DNA of 64,000 bases from Sphingomonas sp. (GTDB taxonomy: Bacteria; Pseudomonadota; Alphaproteobacteria; Sphingomonadales; Sphingomonadaceae). Made by a program: the position numbers and the translations under genes. Positions 51,976-61,688 of the stretch are shown here, piece by piece (position 1 is the stretch's first letter; every line of letters starts with the position of its first letter). Location of the stretch: NCBI RefSeq assembly GCF_019635455.1, contig NZ_JAHBZJ010000001.1, positions 124,001 through 188,000 of the forward strand, given 5' to 3'. Below the pieces are notes generated by a model that searched no databases, was not told where the DNA came from, and was given only the letters and a program-made list of their open reading frames with translations.

Positions 51976-53679
51976 ATGACCTTTACCCCAGCGACAAGTG
52001 AGCAACGTTTCGTGCTCGAGCATGTGTCCGGCCTGTCAGAACTGGGCGTCGAGGGCGATCTGGTCGATGCGGTGCTGGAGGGCGCCGGCGCGTTTGCGGC
52101 CGGGTCGTGGGCGCCGCTGGACCGCGTTGGCGACACTGACGGGCCGAAATGGACCGACCGGGGCGTGCGGATGCCGGCGGGGTTCGGCGACGCGTACCGA
52201 TCCTATGTCGAGGGTGGCTGGGGGACGATCGGCGCGCCCGATGCATTTGGCGGCCAGGGTCTGCCGCTGAGCCTGGCGACGGCGGTGCTGGAGACGCTGG
52301 GCAGCGCCAATATGGGGCTGGCGCTGGCACCGACGCTGACGGTCGGCGCGATCGAAGCGCTGATGCATCACGGCACGCCGGCACAGCAGGCAGCGTATCT
52401 GCCGCAGCTATCGACCGGCACATGGACCGGCACGATGAACCTGACCGAGCCGCAGGCGGGCAGCGACGTCGGCGCGCTGAAGGCACGGGCCGAGCCGCGC
52501 GGGGACGGCACGTTCAGCATTACCGGGACAAAGATCTTCATCAGCTTCGGCGATCACGACATGGCCGACAATATCGTCCATCTGGTGCTCGCCCGAACGC
52601 CCGGCGCGCCGGCGGGGACAAAGGGCATTTCGCTGTTCCTGGTCCCCAAATACCGGCTCGACGCGGACGGCAATCCCGGCGCGTTCAACGATGTGCGGGT
52701 GGTGTCGATCGAGCACAAGATGGGGTTGCACGCCTCCCCCACCTGCGTGCTTTCGTTCGGGGACGAAGGCGCATGCGTCGGCGAGCTGATCGGCCCGGAA
52801 CTGGGCGGCATGCGGGCGATGTTCACGATGATGAACAACGCCCGGCTCAATGTCGGGCTACAGGGGGTGCAGGTGGCCGAGCGCGCGACCCAGCGGGCGA
52901 TCGCCTATGCGCGCGAGCGAGTGCAGGGCGCGCGCGCCGGATCGGCAAGCCGGGAAAGCGTGGCGATCATCGAACATCCCGATGTGCGGCGCATGCTGCT
53001 GCGGATGCGGGCGCAGACCATGGCGGCGCGCGCGCTGGTCTATTACGCGTTCGGCCAGCTCGATCGCGCCAATACGGGCGACATGGCGGCGCGCGCGCGG
53101 GTCGATCTGCTGACCCCGCTCGCCAAGGCCCATGGCACCGACCTGGGCAATGAGGTGGCGAGCCTGGGCGTGCAGGTCCATGGCGGCATGGGCTATATCG
53201 AGGAAACCGGCGCGGCACAGCATTTCCGCGATGCGCGGATCACCCCGATCTATGAAGGAACCAACGGCATCCAGGCGGCGGACCTGGTCGGGCGCAAGCT
53301 GACCGGCGACGGCGGGGCGGCACTGTTCGCGCTGTTCGCGGACATGCGCGAGGAGGCCCGCGACGCCGGGTTGATCGCTCTGATCGACGCGTGCGAGGAT
53401 GTCGCCCGGCACCTGCTGGACGCCGGCATCGACGACCGGCTGGCCGGATCCTATCCGTTCCTCACCATGCTCTCGGTTGCGACCTGTGGCTGGCTGATGG
53501 AGAAACAGGGTCGCATCGCCGCCCAGGGCCAGGACGACCCCGATTTCCGCGCCCTCAAGGCCAGCGCCGCCCGCTTCTACGTCGAACAGATCGTTCCCGA
53601 AGCCACCGGCCTCAAATCGGCCGCCACCGCCACGGCCGACATCCTCTACGCCCTCACCCCACAGCAACTCGCCGGCTAG
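51976..53679 (+). CDS. Acyl-CoA dehydrogenase, long (DmdC/FadE-like) form
   Basis: A 567-residue FAD enzyme of the acyl-CoA dehydrogenase family. FAD/substrate motifs are MNLTEPQAGSDVGALKARA near 155-173 and IEHKMGLHASPTCVLSF near 240. The catalytic Glu is in TPIYEGTNGIQAADL near 430. The extra C-terminal domain fits the group that includes 3-methylmercaptopropionyl-CoA dehydrogenase. The true substrate is not decided by sequence. No partner acyl-CoA genes are adjacent. Confidence 0.9.
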   Translation: MTFTPATSEQRFVLEHVSGLSELGVEGDLVDAVLEGAGAFAAGSWAPLDRVGDTDGPKWTDRGVRMPAGFGDAYRSYVEGGWGTIGAPDAFGGQGLPLSLATAVLETLGSANMGLALAPTLTVGAIEALMHHGTPAQQAAYLPQLSTGTWTGTMNLTEPQAGSDVGALKARAEPRGDGTFSITGTKIFISFGDHDMADNIVHLVLARTPGAPAGTKGISLFLVPKYRLDADGNPGAFNDVRVVSIEHKMGLHASPTCVLSFGDEGACVGELIGPELGGMRAMFTMMNNARLNVGLQGVQVAERATQRAIAYARERVQGARAGSASRESVAIIEHPDVRRMLLRMRAQTMAARALVYYAFGQLDRANTGDMAARARVDLLTPLAKAHGTDLGNEVASLGVQVHGGMGYIEETGAAQHFRDARITPIYEGTNGIQAADLVGRKLTGDGGAALFALFADMREEARDAGLIALIDACEDVARHLLDAGIDDRLAGSYPFLTMLSVATCGWLMEKQGRIAAQGQDDPDFRALKASAARFYVEQIVPEATGLKSAATATADILYALTPQQLAG

Positions 53680-53713
53680 GCGCCTACACGGAGTCCGGCC
53701 AGGCGGGTAGCCA

Positions 53714-54253
53714 TTAGCCCTTGAGCGGCGGGCAGGAGGCGTCGCGCTTCGTCGCGCCGCCATCGGCGTACCAGACCGGTCGGACGGCATCGTCGGGCAG
53801 GTAGCATAGTTCGGCATCACTGCCGTCCGGGGCGATCAGCACGGTCCATTGGTGCGGCCCGCAATTATGCGCCTCGCACCCCCAGGCGGCGAGACGCCCG
53901 TCGATCATCGCGATCGGCGTCTGCGGCCCCGCCTTGTCGAATATCCAGGCGAGGATCGTCGGGTCGCCGACCGCCGCGCGCACCGATTTGCGGACCAGCG
54001 GGTCGTCCAGAAAGCTGGTCCCCGCGACCTTGTCGAACGGGTATTTGCCGACATAGACGGCCAGCGGTCCGGATGGCGCAGGCGCCGCAGCCGTGCGATT
54101 GCCGACGGGCGCCTCACTCGTCCGCCCGGCCGGGCCATCGGCGCCGCCCGCCGCATTTTCCGTGGGTGCGTTCGACGAACAGCCCGCCAGCGCGAGCGCC
54201 GTCGCGCCTTGCAACAGGATGTGCAACGTCCACCGCCCGCTCTTCACACCCAT
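53714..54253 (-). CDS. Lipoprotein with Ivy-like (lysozyme inhibitor) motif
   Basis: A 179-residue lipoprotein. The signal peptide ends at a lipobox (TALALAGC, Cys25). After an Ala/Pro linker, a compact domain begins near residue 66. It contains WGCEAHNCG: Cys126, His129, Cys131. The Ivy family of vertebrate-lysozyme inhibitors has a CKPHDC loop in the same setting, followed by a strand like the QWTVLIAPDG seen here. So an Ivy-like inhibitor guarding the cell wall is a reasonable guess, but identity is low by eye. I chose the ATG at 54253; the longer frame upstream lacks a signal peptide. Confidence 0.6.
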   Translation of the reverse strand: MGVKSGRWTLHILLQGATALALAGCSSNAPTENAAGGADGPAGRTSEAPVGNRTAAAPAPSGPLAVYVGKYPFDKVAGTSFLDDPLVRKSVRAAVGDPTILAWIFDKAGPQTPIAMIDGRLAAWGCEAHNCGPHQWTVLIAPDGSDAELCYLPDDAVRPVWYADGGATKRDASCPPLKG

Positions 54254-54459
54254 GGTTCCGTATCCCGACCTGAGGCTGCGCGACGATCCGAGCATTGCGA
54301 TTTCGGCGGCGCCCCGCGCGAACATAGCCCGGCGATCGGCGGCCGCGCAAAAAATTTCGCGCCGCGATGTCCGCTTTCGCACTCGGCCTCCGTCTCACTT
54401 CCTACAGGCCGGCTTTGGTCCCTCAGGACCGGCGCGCGGCGGGTGCAGGAGTGCAGACG

Positions 54460-55926
54460 ATGCAGATCAGGACTTGGGTGGTTGGCGGCGCGATGACGGC
54501 GCTGTTCGGCATCGCGACCCCCGCACAGGCGCAGTTCGCCGCGTCGGAGGGGCAGGAAGAGACCGCGCCCCGCCTCCGCCGCGCCGAAGCGCCAACTGCA
54601 CAGGTCGCCGCCCCCGAGGCCGGGCAGGCCCGTGCGCCCGCGCGCGGCCCGTTCACCCGCCCCGCCCCCGCTGCCCCCTCGACCAGCCTTCCGGCCGGCC
54701 CGCAAACCTCGGCACGCTCGCGGATCGGGGCGGCGGCAGGACCCGGCGTCGCGACCGGGCTTGGCGGCGGCGCCAACCCGTCCGCCTATGATCGCGGTGA
54801 AACGCCCGGGGTTGGCGGCGGATTCAGCGGCGGCGGGCGCAGCGGCTGGGCCGGGCGGGGGTCTCCCGGCACCGCCGGTGGCGGGCGCAGCGGCGCGGCC
54901 ATGGGTCGCGACGGCCCCGGCGCGGCGGGCGTGGGGCGCGAGACATTCGATCGCGGCGGCGGCGCGATGCAGGATCGCACGTCCGCGCCGGAAATCGGCA
55001 AGCTCAATTCGGGCGGCGCGGGAACGCCCGGCGTCTACAACTCCGGCTTCGGCGTCGATGCCAACGGCAATGAAGGGGGCGTCCGCAACTCGGCCAAGCC
55101 GCGCGCCAGGTCGAACGGCGCGGGCAGCCAGGACGACAGCGGCCTGTTCGCGAGCGACGGCGGGTTCCTGAATTCAGTCCGCACGCCCAACGGCAACGGC
55201 AACACCCCGGGCGCACGAAACTCCGGCCAGCGCAGCACGAATTCCGGCGCGAAGGGCATGGAAGGCGCCAGCAATTCGGACGGCTGGGTCGATACGCGAA
55301 ACACGAACGGCAGAGGCAACGGCAATGGCGGACGCGCCACCAGCGCCTCTGACAATGGCAACCAGGGAGGCGGCAAATCAGGCGGCGCGGGCGGCCCGGC
55401 CTATGCCGGCCCCAGCGGCAATTCCGGCGGAACCGGCAGCGGCTCCGACTCCACGCCCGGCGGACCGGCCGAAAAGCCCGGCAATTCGGGCAAGGCGCGG
55501 TCGAATACCGATCGCGACCGCGCCGACAATGGCGGCAAGGACGGGAATCGCGACCCGGGCGGCCAGTCGCAGAATTCAAACGAAAACGGCCGGGGCGGCA
55601 AGGACGGCAAGGAAGGCAAGCAGGCCGCCGGTGGCGCGCCCGACCGTCCCGAGGACGAAGGCTGGGGCGCGCGCACCGATCCGGTAGGTCGCGCCGCGGC
55701 GGGGCAACGGTTCCGCGAACGCTTTGGCGGGCGCGCGCCGAGCGATCCGCGCGGCACCAAGCGCGATGAGGAAAAGGTGGACACCGCGCCCGGCGTGCGC
55801 GCGATCGGCGCCGCGACCAATCCGCTGACCGGGCAGGCGACGGTACGCACGCCACCAAGCGGCGGGGTCGCTCCGGCGCTGCGCCAGGAAGTCGAGATCG
55901 CGAAGAAGAGGAAACAGCGCAAATGA
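54460..55926 (+). CDS. Secreted Gly/Ser/Asn-rich disordered protein
   Basis: A 488-residue protein of unknown function. Residues 1-25 are a signal peptide (VVGGAMTALFGIATPAQAQ). Most of the rest is low-complexity: GGG-rich blocks, then Asn/Gly/Ser-rich stretches (NGNGNTPGARNSGQR; NGRGNGNGGRATSASDNG), then a more charged end (RFRERFGGRAPSDPRGTKRD). It has no recognised domain and looks intrinsically disordered and exported. CAGGAG lies ahead of the ATG at 54460. Its TGA overlaps the ATG of the next gene (ATGA), so the two are translated together. Confidence 0.65.
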   Translation: MQIRTWVVGGAMTALFGIATPAQAQFAASEGQEETAPRLRRAEAPTAQVAAPEAGQARAPARGPFTRPAPAAPSTSLPAGPQTSARSRIGAAAGPGVATGLGGGANPSAYDRGETPGVGGGFSGGGRSGWAGRGSPGTAGGGRSGAAMGRDGPGAAGVGRETFDRGGGAMQDRTSAPEIGKLNSGGAGTPGVYNSGFGVDANGNEGGVRNSAKPRARSNGAGSQDDSGLFASDGGFLNSVRTPNGNGNTPGARNSGQRSTNSGAKGMEGASNSDGWVDTRNTNGRGNGNGGRATSASDNGNQGGGKSGGAGGPAYAGPSGNSGGTGSGSDSTPGGPAEKPGNSGKARSNTDRDRADNGGKDGNRDPGGQSQNSNENGRGGKDGKEGKQAAGGAPDRPEDEGWGARTDPVGRAAAGQRFRERFGGRAPSDPRGTKRDEEKVDTAPGVRAIGAATNPLTGQATVRTPPSGGVAPALRQEVEIAKKRKQRK

Positions 55927-56783
55927 AGATCACGCACGCTATCGCGCCGGTACTCGCCCTGATCGCGGGTGGAGGCGCCATCGCCCAGGCGGGGCCGCAA
56001 ACCGATCTGTTCGCCTATTCTGAAGGAACGCGGATCGTGCAATATCCGCCCGATGCGCCGCTTCACTATATGGATGCCAGCCCGCTCAACCTGATCGACG
56101 GCTCGGCGACGACCGATTGGACGGGCGAGGCCGCACAGCCGGCGATATTCGTCTTCGAACTGGCGGAACGCACCGAACTCAGCCGCGTGTCGTTCGACAC
56201 CGCCGGCCTCAACCGCGATACCAAATCGCCCCGCGCGGTGCGGGTCGAGGTGTCCGACACCTCGTCGCGCAGCGGGTTCGAGCCGGTTCTGTCGGCGACG
56301 CTGCGGATGAAGGCGAATGGCCAGAGCTTCGCCTTCGCGCCGGACAAGCGCCCGGTGGGCCGATGGGTGCGCCTGACCGTCCAGAGCAATTATGGCGACG
56401 ACTATACCGGCTTCACCGGCTTTCACGGCTTCGGCCGCCAGCTGACGCAGCAGGCGTCGATGCCCGACGTCACCGGAAGCTATGAGGGCTGGAGCGGATG
56501 GGGGCGGCTGAACCTGGTCCAGCAGGGCGATCAGGTGACCGGGTGCTATGCGCATGAAAATGGCCGGGTGAGCGGCGTGGTCGTGGGCCGCGTGCTGAAG
56601 CTCGACATGCTCCAGACCCCGCCCGGCGGGCCGGTGCGGCGGATGCGCGGCTATTTCGGCGTTTCACCCGACGGGCGCCAGCTGATCGGTATCGCGCGCG
56701 GCACCTCCAGCTCCGACCAGCTGGGCTATGCGACCTATATGAGCGCCGACAAGACCGGCAGCCGCGCCGGTTCGTGCGGCTGA
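55923..56783 (+). CDS. Secreted discoidin-like (F5/8 type C) protein
   Basis: A 286-residue protein with a signal peptide (AIAPVLALIAGGGAIAQAG). Residues about 40-165 look like a galactose-binding/discoidin beta-sandwich (LIDGSATTDWTGEAAQPAIF ... GRWVRLTVQSNYGDD). The C-terminal half has repeated strands (SYEGWSGWGRLNLVQQGDQV; VTGCYAHENGRVSGVVVGRV) of unknown fold. It may bind carbohydrate at the cell surface. Its ATG overlaps the stop of the disordered protein, so the pair should be made in fixed proportion. Confidence 0.68.
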   Translation: MKITHAIAPVLALIAGGGAIAQAGPQTDLFAYSEGTRIVQYPPDAPLHYMDASPLNLIDGSATTDWTGEAAQPAIFVFELAERTELSRVSFDTAGLNRDTKSPRAVRVEVSDTSSRSGFEPVLSATLRMKANGQSFAFAPDKRPVGRWVRLTVQSNYGDDYTGFTGFHGFGRQLTQQASMPDVTGSYEGWSGWGRLNLVQQGDQVTGCYAHENGRVSGVVVGRVLKLDMLQTPPGGPVRRMRGYFGVSPDGRQLIGIARGTSSSDQLGYATYMSADKTGSRAGSCG

Positions 56784-56821
56784 TCGCCCTCCCCCCCCTT
56801 TCCCATCACAGGAAGAATGAC

Positions 56822-57403
56822 ATGAAGACGGCAACGATCCTGACTGCGCTCGCGACCGGTTCGATCCTCCTCGCCGGATGCGGCGGCGGTGGCAGCGGCT
56901 CCACACCCGCGACGGCGGACAATGGCGCGGCACCCGCCGCCGTGGCCGGCGGTGGCGGCGCGACGCCCCCCGCCGGCTGGAACGCGCTCGACGCCTGCGC
57001 GGTGATCGACAAGGCGGCGATGGCGGCGATCGTCGGAAAGAGCGTCAGCGAAACCGCGCTCGGCATGGTCAGCGAAAGCGACGGCACCACCGCCGCCACA
57101 TCGGAATGCACCTATACGCTGGACGGCGGCGAACAGGCCACGGTGATGCTGCGCTGGTCCCCGATCGCCGACAATAATGAAGGCGCGATCAATCTCACCC
57201 GCAACGGGCTGCAACAGACACTGAAGGCATTTGGCGGATCGGTCGAGACGCTGAACGGACTGGGCAAGGCTGCGTTCTGGGTCGATGCGACGAAATCGCT
57301 GAACGTGTTCATCGGCGAGGACAAGTTCGCGATTATCAACATGCCGCGCGGTCCGGCCGCAAAGGATCACGGCATCGCGGTCGCCAAGCGGCTGGGCGCA
57401 TGA
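56822..57403 (+). CDS. Lipoprotein (DUF3558-like), unknown function
   Basis: A 193-residue lipoprotein. The lipobox is SILLAGC (Cys20), followed by a Gly/Ser/Ala linker. The globular part starts near WNALDACAVIDKAAMAAIVG and includes SECTYTLDGGEQATVMLRW, a layout seen in DUF3558-type sensor or solute-binding lipoproteins. I chose the ATG at 56822 (MKTATILTALA); the longer frame from 56774 is unlikely. It is third in line after the disordered and discoidin-like genes and is followed by the kinase gene 65 bases later. Confidence 0.7.
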   Translation: MKTATILTALATGSILLAGCGGGGSGSTPATADNGAAPAAVAGGGGATPPAGWNALDACAVIDKAAMAAIVGKSVSETALGMVSESDGTTAATSECTYTLDGGEQATVMLRWSPIADNNEGAINLTRNGLQQTLKAFGGSVETLNGLGKAAFWVDATKSLNVFIGEDKFAIINMPRGPAAKDHGIAVAKRLGA

Positions 57404-57468
57404 CCGGGATGGCGTCGCCAGCCGCCCCGCGCTAGCTTCACCACACCGCGCCGCGCGGCACCGGGGGG

Positions 57469-59907
57469 ATGATGACGAACCGCGTTACCCGCGATCAATG
57501 GTCGCGCATCCAGGCCCTGTTCGGCGATCTGGTCGATCGCCCCCCCGCCGAACAGACGCGACGGCTGGCGGCGATCGCGGACGAAGCGGTCGCTGAACAG
57601 GTGCGCTCGCTGCTCACCGCCGTGCGTGAAGACGGCATCCTGGACGGCACCCCGCCGACGCTCGAACGGCCGGCGGAAGCGCCCGGCTACAGTTCACTCC
57701 AGCCGGGCGATCAGGTCGGGATCTTTGCGATCGACCGGCTGATCGGACGCGGCGGCATGGGCGAGGTCTATGTCGCACACCGCCGCGAAGCGGGGTTCGA
57801 GCAACAGGTGGCGATCAAGCTGCTCCGCCCGGAAGCGGTCGGGCGCGCCGACCTGTTCGACCGCGAGCGCCGCTTGCTCGCCGGGCTGGAACATCCCGGT
57901 ATCGCGCGGCTGATCGATGGCGGCATCGCCCCGGACGGGCGACCCTATATGGCAATGGAATATGTCGTCGGCCAGCCGATCGACATCTGGTGCAACGCCC
58001 ATCGCGCCGATCTGGCGACGCGGCTGCGTTTCTTCTGCGATATCTGTGAGGCGGTCGGCTATGCGCATGGCAAGCTGATCGTCCATCGCGACCTGAAACC
58101 GTCCAACATGCTGGTCGATGCCGATGGCCGCGTGCGCCTGCTCGATTTCGGAATCGCGCATCTGCTCGACGATCAGGGGGTGGCGCGGATGACCGCGGCG
58201 CTGATGACCCCCGACTATGCCGCGCCGGAGCAGTTGGGCAACGAGCCGGCGACCGTCGCGACCGACATCTACGCGCTGGGCGCGGTGCTGTTCGAACTGG
58301 TGACGGGGCGCGGGCCATGGCGCGGCGATCAAGCGACGCTGCCAAGCGTGATCCGCCGCATCCTGAATGACGATCCGCCGCTGCCCAGCAGCGTGGTCGG
58401 TGCGGACCAGCCCTTCGCCGCCCGGGCCGTGGCCGGCGACATCGATGCGATCGTGCTGAAGGCGATGCGGCGATCGCCACAGGATCGTTACCCCAGCGCG
58501 TCCGCCCTGGCAGAGGATGTCCGCCGGCACCTGGCCCTGCAAACGGTGTCGGCGCGCGCCGGATCGACCGGCTATCTGCTCGGCCGCTTCGTGCGCCGGC
58601 ATCGCGGCGCCGTCACCGCCGCCGTCGCCGCGCTGTTGGCAATGTTCATCGGCACCGGCGGGGTGCTGTGGCAGGCGCGTCAGACCGCGATCGAGCGCGA
58701 CGTGGCCCGGGCCGAAGCGCGCCGCTCCGAAGCGATCGTGCGCATGCTGACCGTGATGTTCCGCGATACCGCGAGCAGCGACGCCGGCGACAATGCGACC
58801 GTCAAGCAGATGCTGGACCAGACCGCGGCCCAGCTTGTCGCCTCGGTCGATCACAGCGCGCGATCGGCGACGCTCATCACCACCCTGTCGGATCTGTACG
58901 TCAATCTGGAGGATGTCACCGGCGCCGACGGGCTGTTGGCCCAGGCGCTGGCAAAGGGGATCGGACGCGACGATCCCGTCTCGACCGCCGAGCTGAAGCT
59001 GCGGCTCGCCTCCACCGCCGCCGCGCTGGGCCGCATCGCCGACATGGCGCCGCTGCTCGATGCCGCCGACGCGGTGTTCGCGACCGATCCCGCCCGGTTC
59101 CGCAAGCAGCGGCTGGAAAGCGTCAGCGCACGCGCGCAGCTGGCCCGGCGCGAGGGGGAGTATGACAAGGCGATCGCCCTGCTGCGATCGAGCCTTCCCG
59201 AAGCCGGCATGGTCTATGCCGAGGATCATCGCGAACTGCTGACCCGATACAACAACCTGCTGGTCTATATGGTCGAGGCCAACCGGCTGGACGAAATGCC
59301 GCCGGTCTTTGCCGAGGCCGATGCGATCATGGCCCGCACCGGGCAGCGCGCGAGCGTGCAGGGTCTGGGCATCGAACAGCTGAAGGGCGTGCGCCTGATG
59401 AAGCTGGGGGAGAACCGGCGCGCCGCCGCGATCTTTCGGCGCGTCGCCGACCAGCGTCGCGCGGTCTTCGGCAAATCCGCCGGGCTTGCCGTCGATCTGC
59501 TGCAATTCGGCCGGGCGCAGCTGGCGCTGGGCGATCATGCGGCGGCGCGGACGGCGCTGGCCGAAGCGCGGCCGATCGCGATCGACAAGCTGGGGCCGGC
59601 GGCGGTGCCATCGGTCATCATCGGGATCGGCCTGGCCGAGGCGTCGGCCGAACTGGGCGACACCGCGGCGGCGGAGGCGCTGCTCACCCAGCTCACGCCG
59701 ATCGTCGGTGCGATGCCGGCGAGCGCCCTTCCGCCCGCGATCCTCGCCCGCACCCGCGCCGTGCTACGCCTCAAGCAGGGGCGGGCGGCCGATGCCGCGC
59801 GCGAGGCGGACCGTGCGGAGGCGATGTTCCGGGCGCTGGGGGCGCCGGGCGATTCCTACCTCAAATCCCTGCCCGCGCTGCGCGCGCGGATCGCGGCGAT
59901 CCGTTAG
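57469..59907 (+). CDS. Membrane Ser/Thr protein kinase with C-terminal helical repeats
   Basis: An 812-residue Hanks-type kinase. The glycine loop is IGRGGMGEVY near 93, with Lys117 in VAIKLL, HRDLKPSN (Asp208) and DFG (226-228). APE is present as AAPEQL. All catalytic residues are intact. A single TM helix lies near 385-405 (AVTAAVAALLAMFIGTGGVL). The outer or periplasmic part is TPR-like helical repeats (EYDKAIALLRSSLPEAGMVY). Its stop overlaps the stop of a convergent ECF sigma gene, and TIGR02999-type sigma factors are known to pair with such kinases. It probably phosphorylates that factor. Confidence 0.9.
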   Translation: MMTNRVTRDQWSRIQALFGDLVDRPPAEQTRRLAAIADEAVAEQVRSLLTAVREDGILDGTPPTLERPAEAPGYSSLQPGDQVGIFAIDRLIGRGGMGEVYVAHRREAGFEQQVAIKLLRPEAVGRADLFDRERRLLAGLEHPGIARLIDGGIAPDGRPYMAMEYVVGQPIDIWCNAHRADLATRLRFFCDICEAVGYAHGKLIVHRDLKPSNMLVDADGRVRLLDFGIAHLLDDQGVARMTAALMTPDYAAPEQLGNEPATVATDIYALGAVLFELVTGRGPWRGDQATLPSVIRRILNDDPPLPSSVVGADQPFAARAVAGDIDAIVLKAMRRSPQDRYPSASALAEDVRRHLALQTVSARAGSTGYLLGRFVRRHRGAVTAAVAALLAMFIGTGGVLWQARQTAIERDVARAEARRSEAIVRMLTVMFRDTASSDAGDNATVKQMLDQTAAQLVASVDHSARSATLITTLSDLYVNLEDVTGADGLLAQALAKGIGRDDPVSTAELKLRLASTAAALGRIADMAPLLDAADAVFATDPARFRKQRLESVSARAQLARREGEYDKAIALLRSSLPEAGMVYAEDHRELLTRYNNLLVYMVEANRLDEMPPVFAEADAIMARTGQRASVQGLGIEQLKGVRLMKLGENRRAAAIFRRVADQRRAVFGKSAGLAVDLLQFGRAQLALGDHAAARTALAEARPIAIDKLGPAAVPSVIIGIGLAEASAELGDTAAAEALLTQLTPIVGAMPASALPPAILARTRAVLRLKQGRAADAAREADRAEAMFRALGAPGDSYLKSLPALRARIAAIR

Positions 59908-60455
59908 GCGCGATCCGCTTCCATCTCGCGATGTACCCAGGCGCGCGCCTGCATCCACCAGCGGCGAACCGTGCGCGCGCTCACGCCAAGGACGGCGGCG
60001 GTTTCCTCTTCGGTCAGCCCCGCAAAGAAACGGCAATCGATCAGCCGGGCGAGGTTGGGGTCGATCTCCGCCAGGTCCTTCAGCGCCTCTCCCAGCCGGA
60101 CGATATCGCGGTCCGGAGGCGGCGTGCCGGGGATCGAGACGGCCTGTTCGGAAAGCGGAAGCTCACCGCCGCCCCGCTTCGCCGCGATCCGCGCACGCGC
60201 CGCGTCGATCAGGATGTGCCGGATCGCGGTCGCCGCACAGCCCAGAAAATGCGACTCGCTCTCCCAGGCGTCACGCCGCTTCAGCTTCACATAGGCTTCG
60301 GAAATCAGCGCCGTGGTCTGGAGCGTCTGCCCACCCCCGGCACGGAAATGCTCCCGCCGGGCGATCGCGCGCAATTCGGCATAGAGGGTGGATACCAGCG
60401 TGTCCGCCCCGCCGGGGAACCCCGCCTGCACCTCCGGCCTGCTTTCCAATGCCAT
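59904..60455 (-). CDS. ECF sigma factor (TIGR02999 type, kinase-paired)
   Basis: A 183-residue ECF sigma factor. Region 2 includes LYAELRAIARREHF, then TALISEAYVKLKRRD and HFLGCAATAIRHILIDAARA with RIAAKRGGG. Region 4 is an HTH (LTEEETAAVLGVSARTVRRW). The run ILIDAARARIAAKRGGG is characteristic of the TIGR02999 group, members of which are controlled by Ser/Thr kinases rather than an anti-sigma. No anti-sigma gene is adjacent. I chose the ATG at 60455 (MALESRPEVQ). Targets are unknown; the envelope genes 54460-57403 are candidates. Confidence 0.87.
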   Translation of the reverse strand: MALESRPEVQAGFPGGADTLVSTLYAELRAIARREHFRAGGGQTLQTTALISEAYVKLKRRDAWESESHFLGCAATAIRHILIDAARARIAAKRGGGELPLSEQAVSIPGTPPPDRDIVRLGEALKDLAEIDPNLARLIDCRFFAGLTEEETAAVLGVSARTVRRWWMQARAWVHREMEADRA

Positions 60456-60662
60456 CGCCTGCCTGCATCGAAACCCGGGACATGATGCCCGGCGCGAACC
60501 TAGTCGATCCGCGCCGCACCCGCCACCCCGCCCGGTACGGCAAGGGCGGACTGCGGCGATGCCGGACCGGCGGGGCGCGACCGCGTTCGCCGCAGCACAT
60601 CGCCGAGGCCCCACCCGAGACCGACCCTTCACGGCGCGTCGCCTGCCCCTCAGGCGCGCAGA

Positions 60663-61688
60663 TCAGCCGTCGAACAGCCCGTCCTGCGATCCAGCCGGCG
60701 GGTTGAGGCCCAGATGCTTCCACCCCGCCGCATTCAGGCACCGGCCGCGCGCGGTACGGGCGATCATACCGATCTGGATCAGATAGGGTTCGATCACCTC
60801 CTCGATCGTGTCGCGCGGTTCGGACAGGCCGGCGGCGAGCGTTTCGACGCCGACCGGGCCGCCGCGATAGACGTCGGCGATCATCATGAGGTAGCGGCGA
60901 TCCATCGCGTCGAGCCCAAGCGCATCGACCTCCAGCCGGTTGAGCGCGGCGTCGGCGGCACGGGCATGCACCACCGGTTCGCCCAGCACATTGGCGAAAT
61001 CGCGGACCCGGCGGAGCAGGCGGCCGGCGATGCGCGGGGTCCCCCGCGAGCGGCGGGCGATCTCCGCAGCGCCGTCATCGGCAATGGCCAGGTCGAGCAG
61101 TCCGGCGGCGCGGGTGACCACGCGCTGCAACTCGTCCACCGTGTAGAATTGCAGGCGCACGGGAATACCGAACCGGTCGCGCAGCGGGGTGGTGAGCAAC
61201 CCCTGGCGCGTGGTCGCCCCGACCAGGGTGAAGCGCGGCAGATCGATCCGGACGCTGCGCGCTGACGGGCCTTCGCCGATCATCAGATCGAGCGCGCGGT
61301 CCTCCATCGCCGGATACAAGACCTCCTCGACTGCGGGATTGAGGCGGTGAATCTCGTCGATGAACAGGACGTCGCCATCCTCAAGATTGGTGAGCAGCGC
61401 GGCAAGGTCCCCGGACTTGGCGATGACCGGGCCGGACGTGGCGCGGAACCCCACGCCCATCTCGCGCGCGATGATCTGCGCCAGCGTCGTCTTGCCAAGG
61501 CCGGGCGGGCCAAAGAACAGGACATGGTCGAGCGCATCGCCCCGCCCCTTCGCCGCGTCGATGAACACGCGCAGATTGTCGCGCGCCGCGCGCTGGCCGA
61601 CGAATTCGTCGAGCGATTTCGGACGCAGCGCCGCGTCCACGTCCTCGGGTCGGCGGACGGCGGAGAGGATACGGTCGTCGTCGGTCAT
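60663..61688 (-). CDS. ruvB: Holliday junction branch-migration ATPase RuvB
   Basis: A 341-residue AAA+ motor that drives branch migration with RuvA. Walker A is GPPGLGKTT near 60, Walker B is [12 protein letters not shown], the sensor is GATTRQG, and the arginine finger region is [12 protein letters not shown]. The C-terminal DNA-binding winged helix is intact. Its ATG overlaps the stop of the 185-residue gene upstream (ATGA), so they are coupled. ruvA is 1.7 kb upstream rather than adjacent. Confidence 0.97.
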   Translation of the reverse strand: MTDDDRILSAVRRPEDVDAALRPKSLDEFVGQRAARDNLRVFIDAAKGRGDALDHVLFFGPPGLGKTTLAQIIAREMGVGFRATSGPVIAKSGDLAALLTNLEDGDVLFIDEIHRLNPAVEEVLYPAMEDRALDLMIGEGPSARSVRIDLPRFTLVGATTRQGLLTTPLRDRFGIPVRLQFYTVDELQRVVTRAAGLLDLAIADDGAAEIARRSRGTPRIAGRLLRRVRDFANVLGEPVVHARAADAALNRLEVDALGLDAMDRRYLMMIADVYRGGPVGVETLAAGLSEPRDTIEEVIEPYLIQIGMIARTARGRCLNAAGWKHLGLNPPAGSQDGLFDG

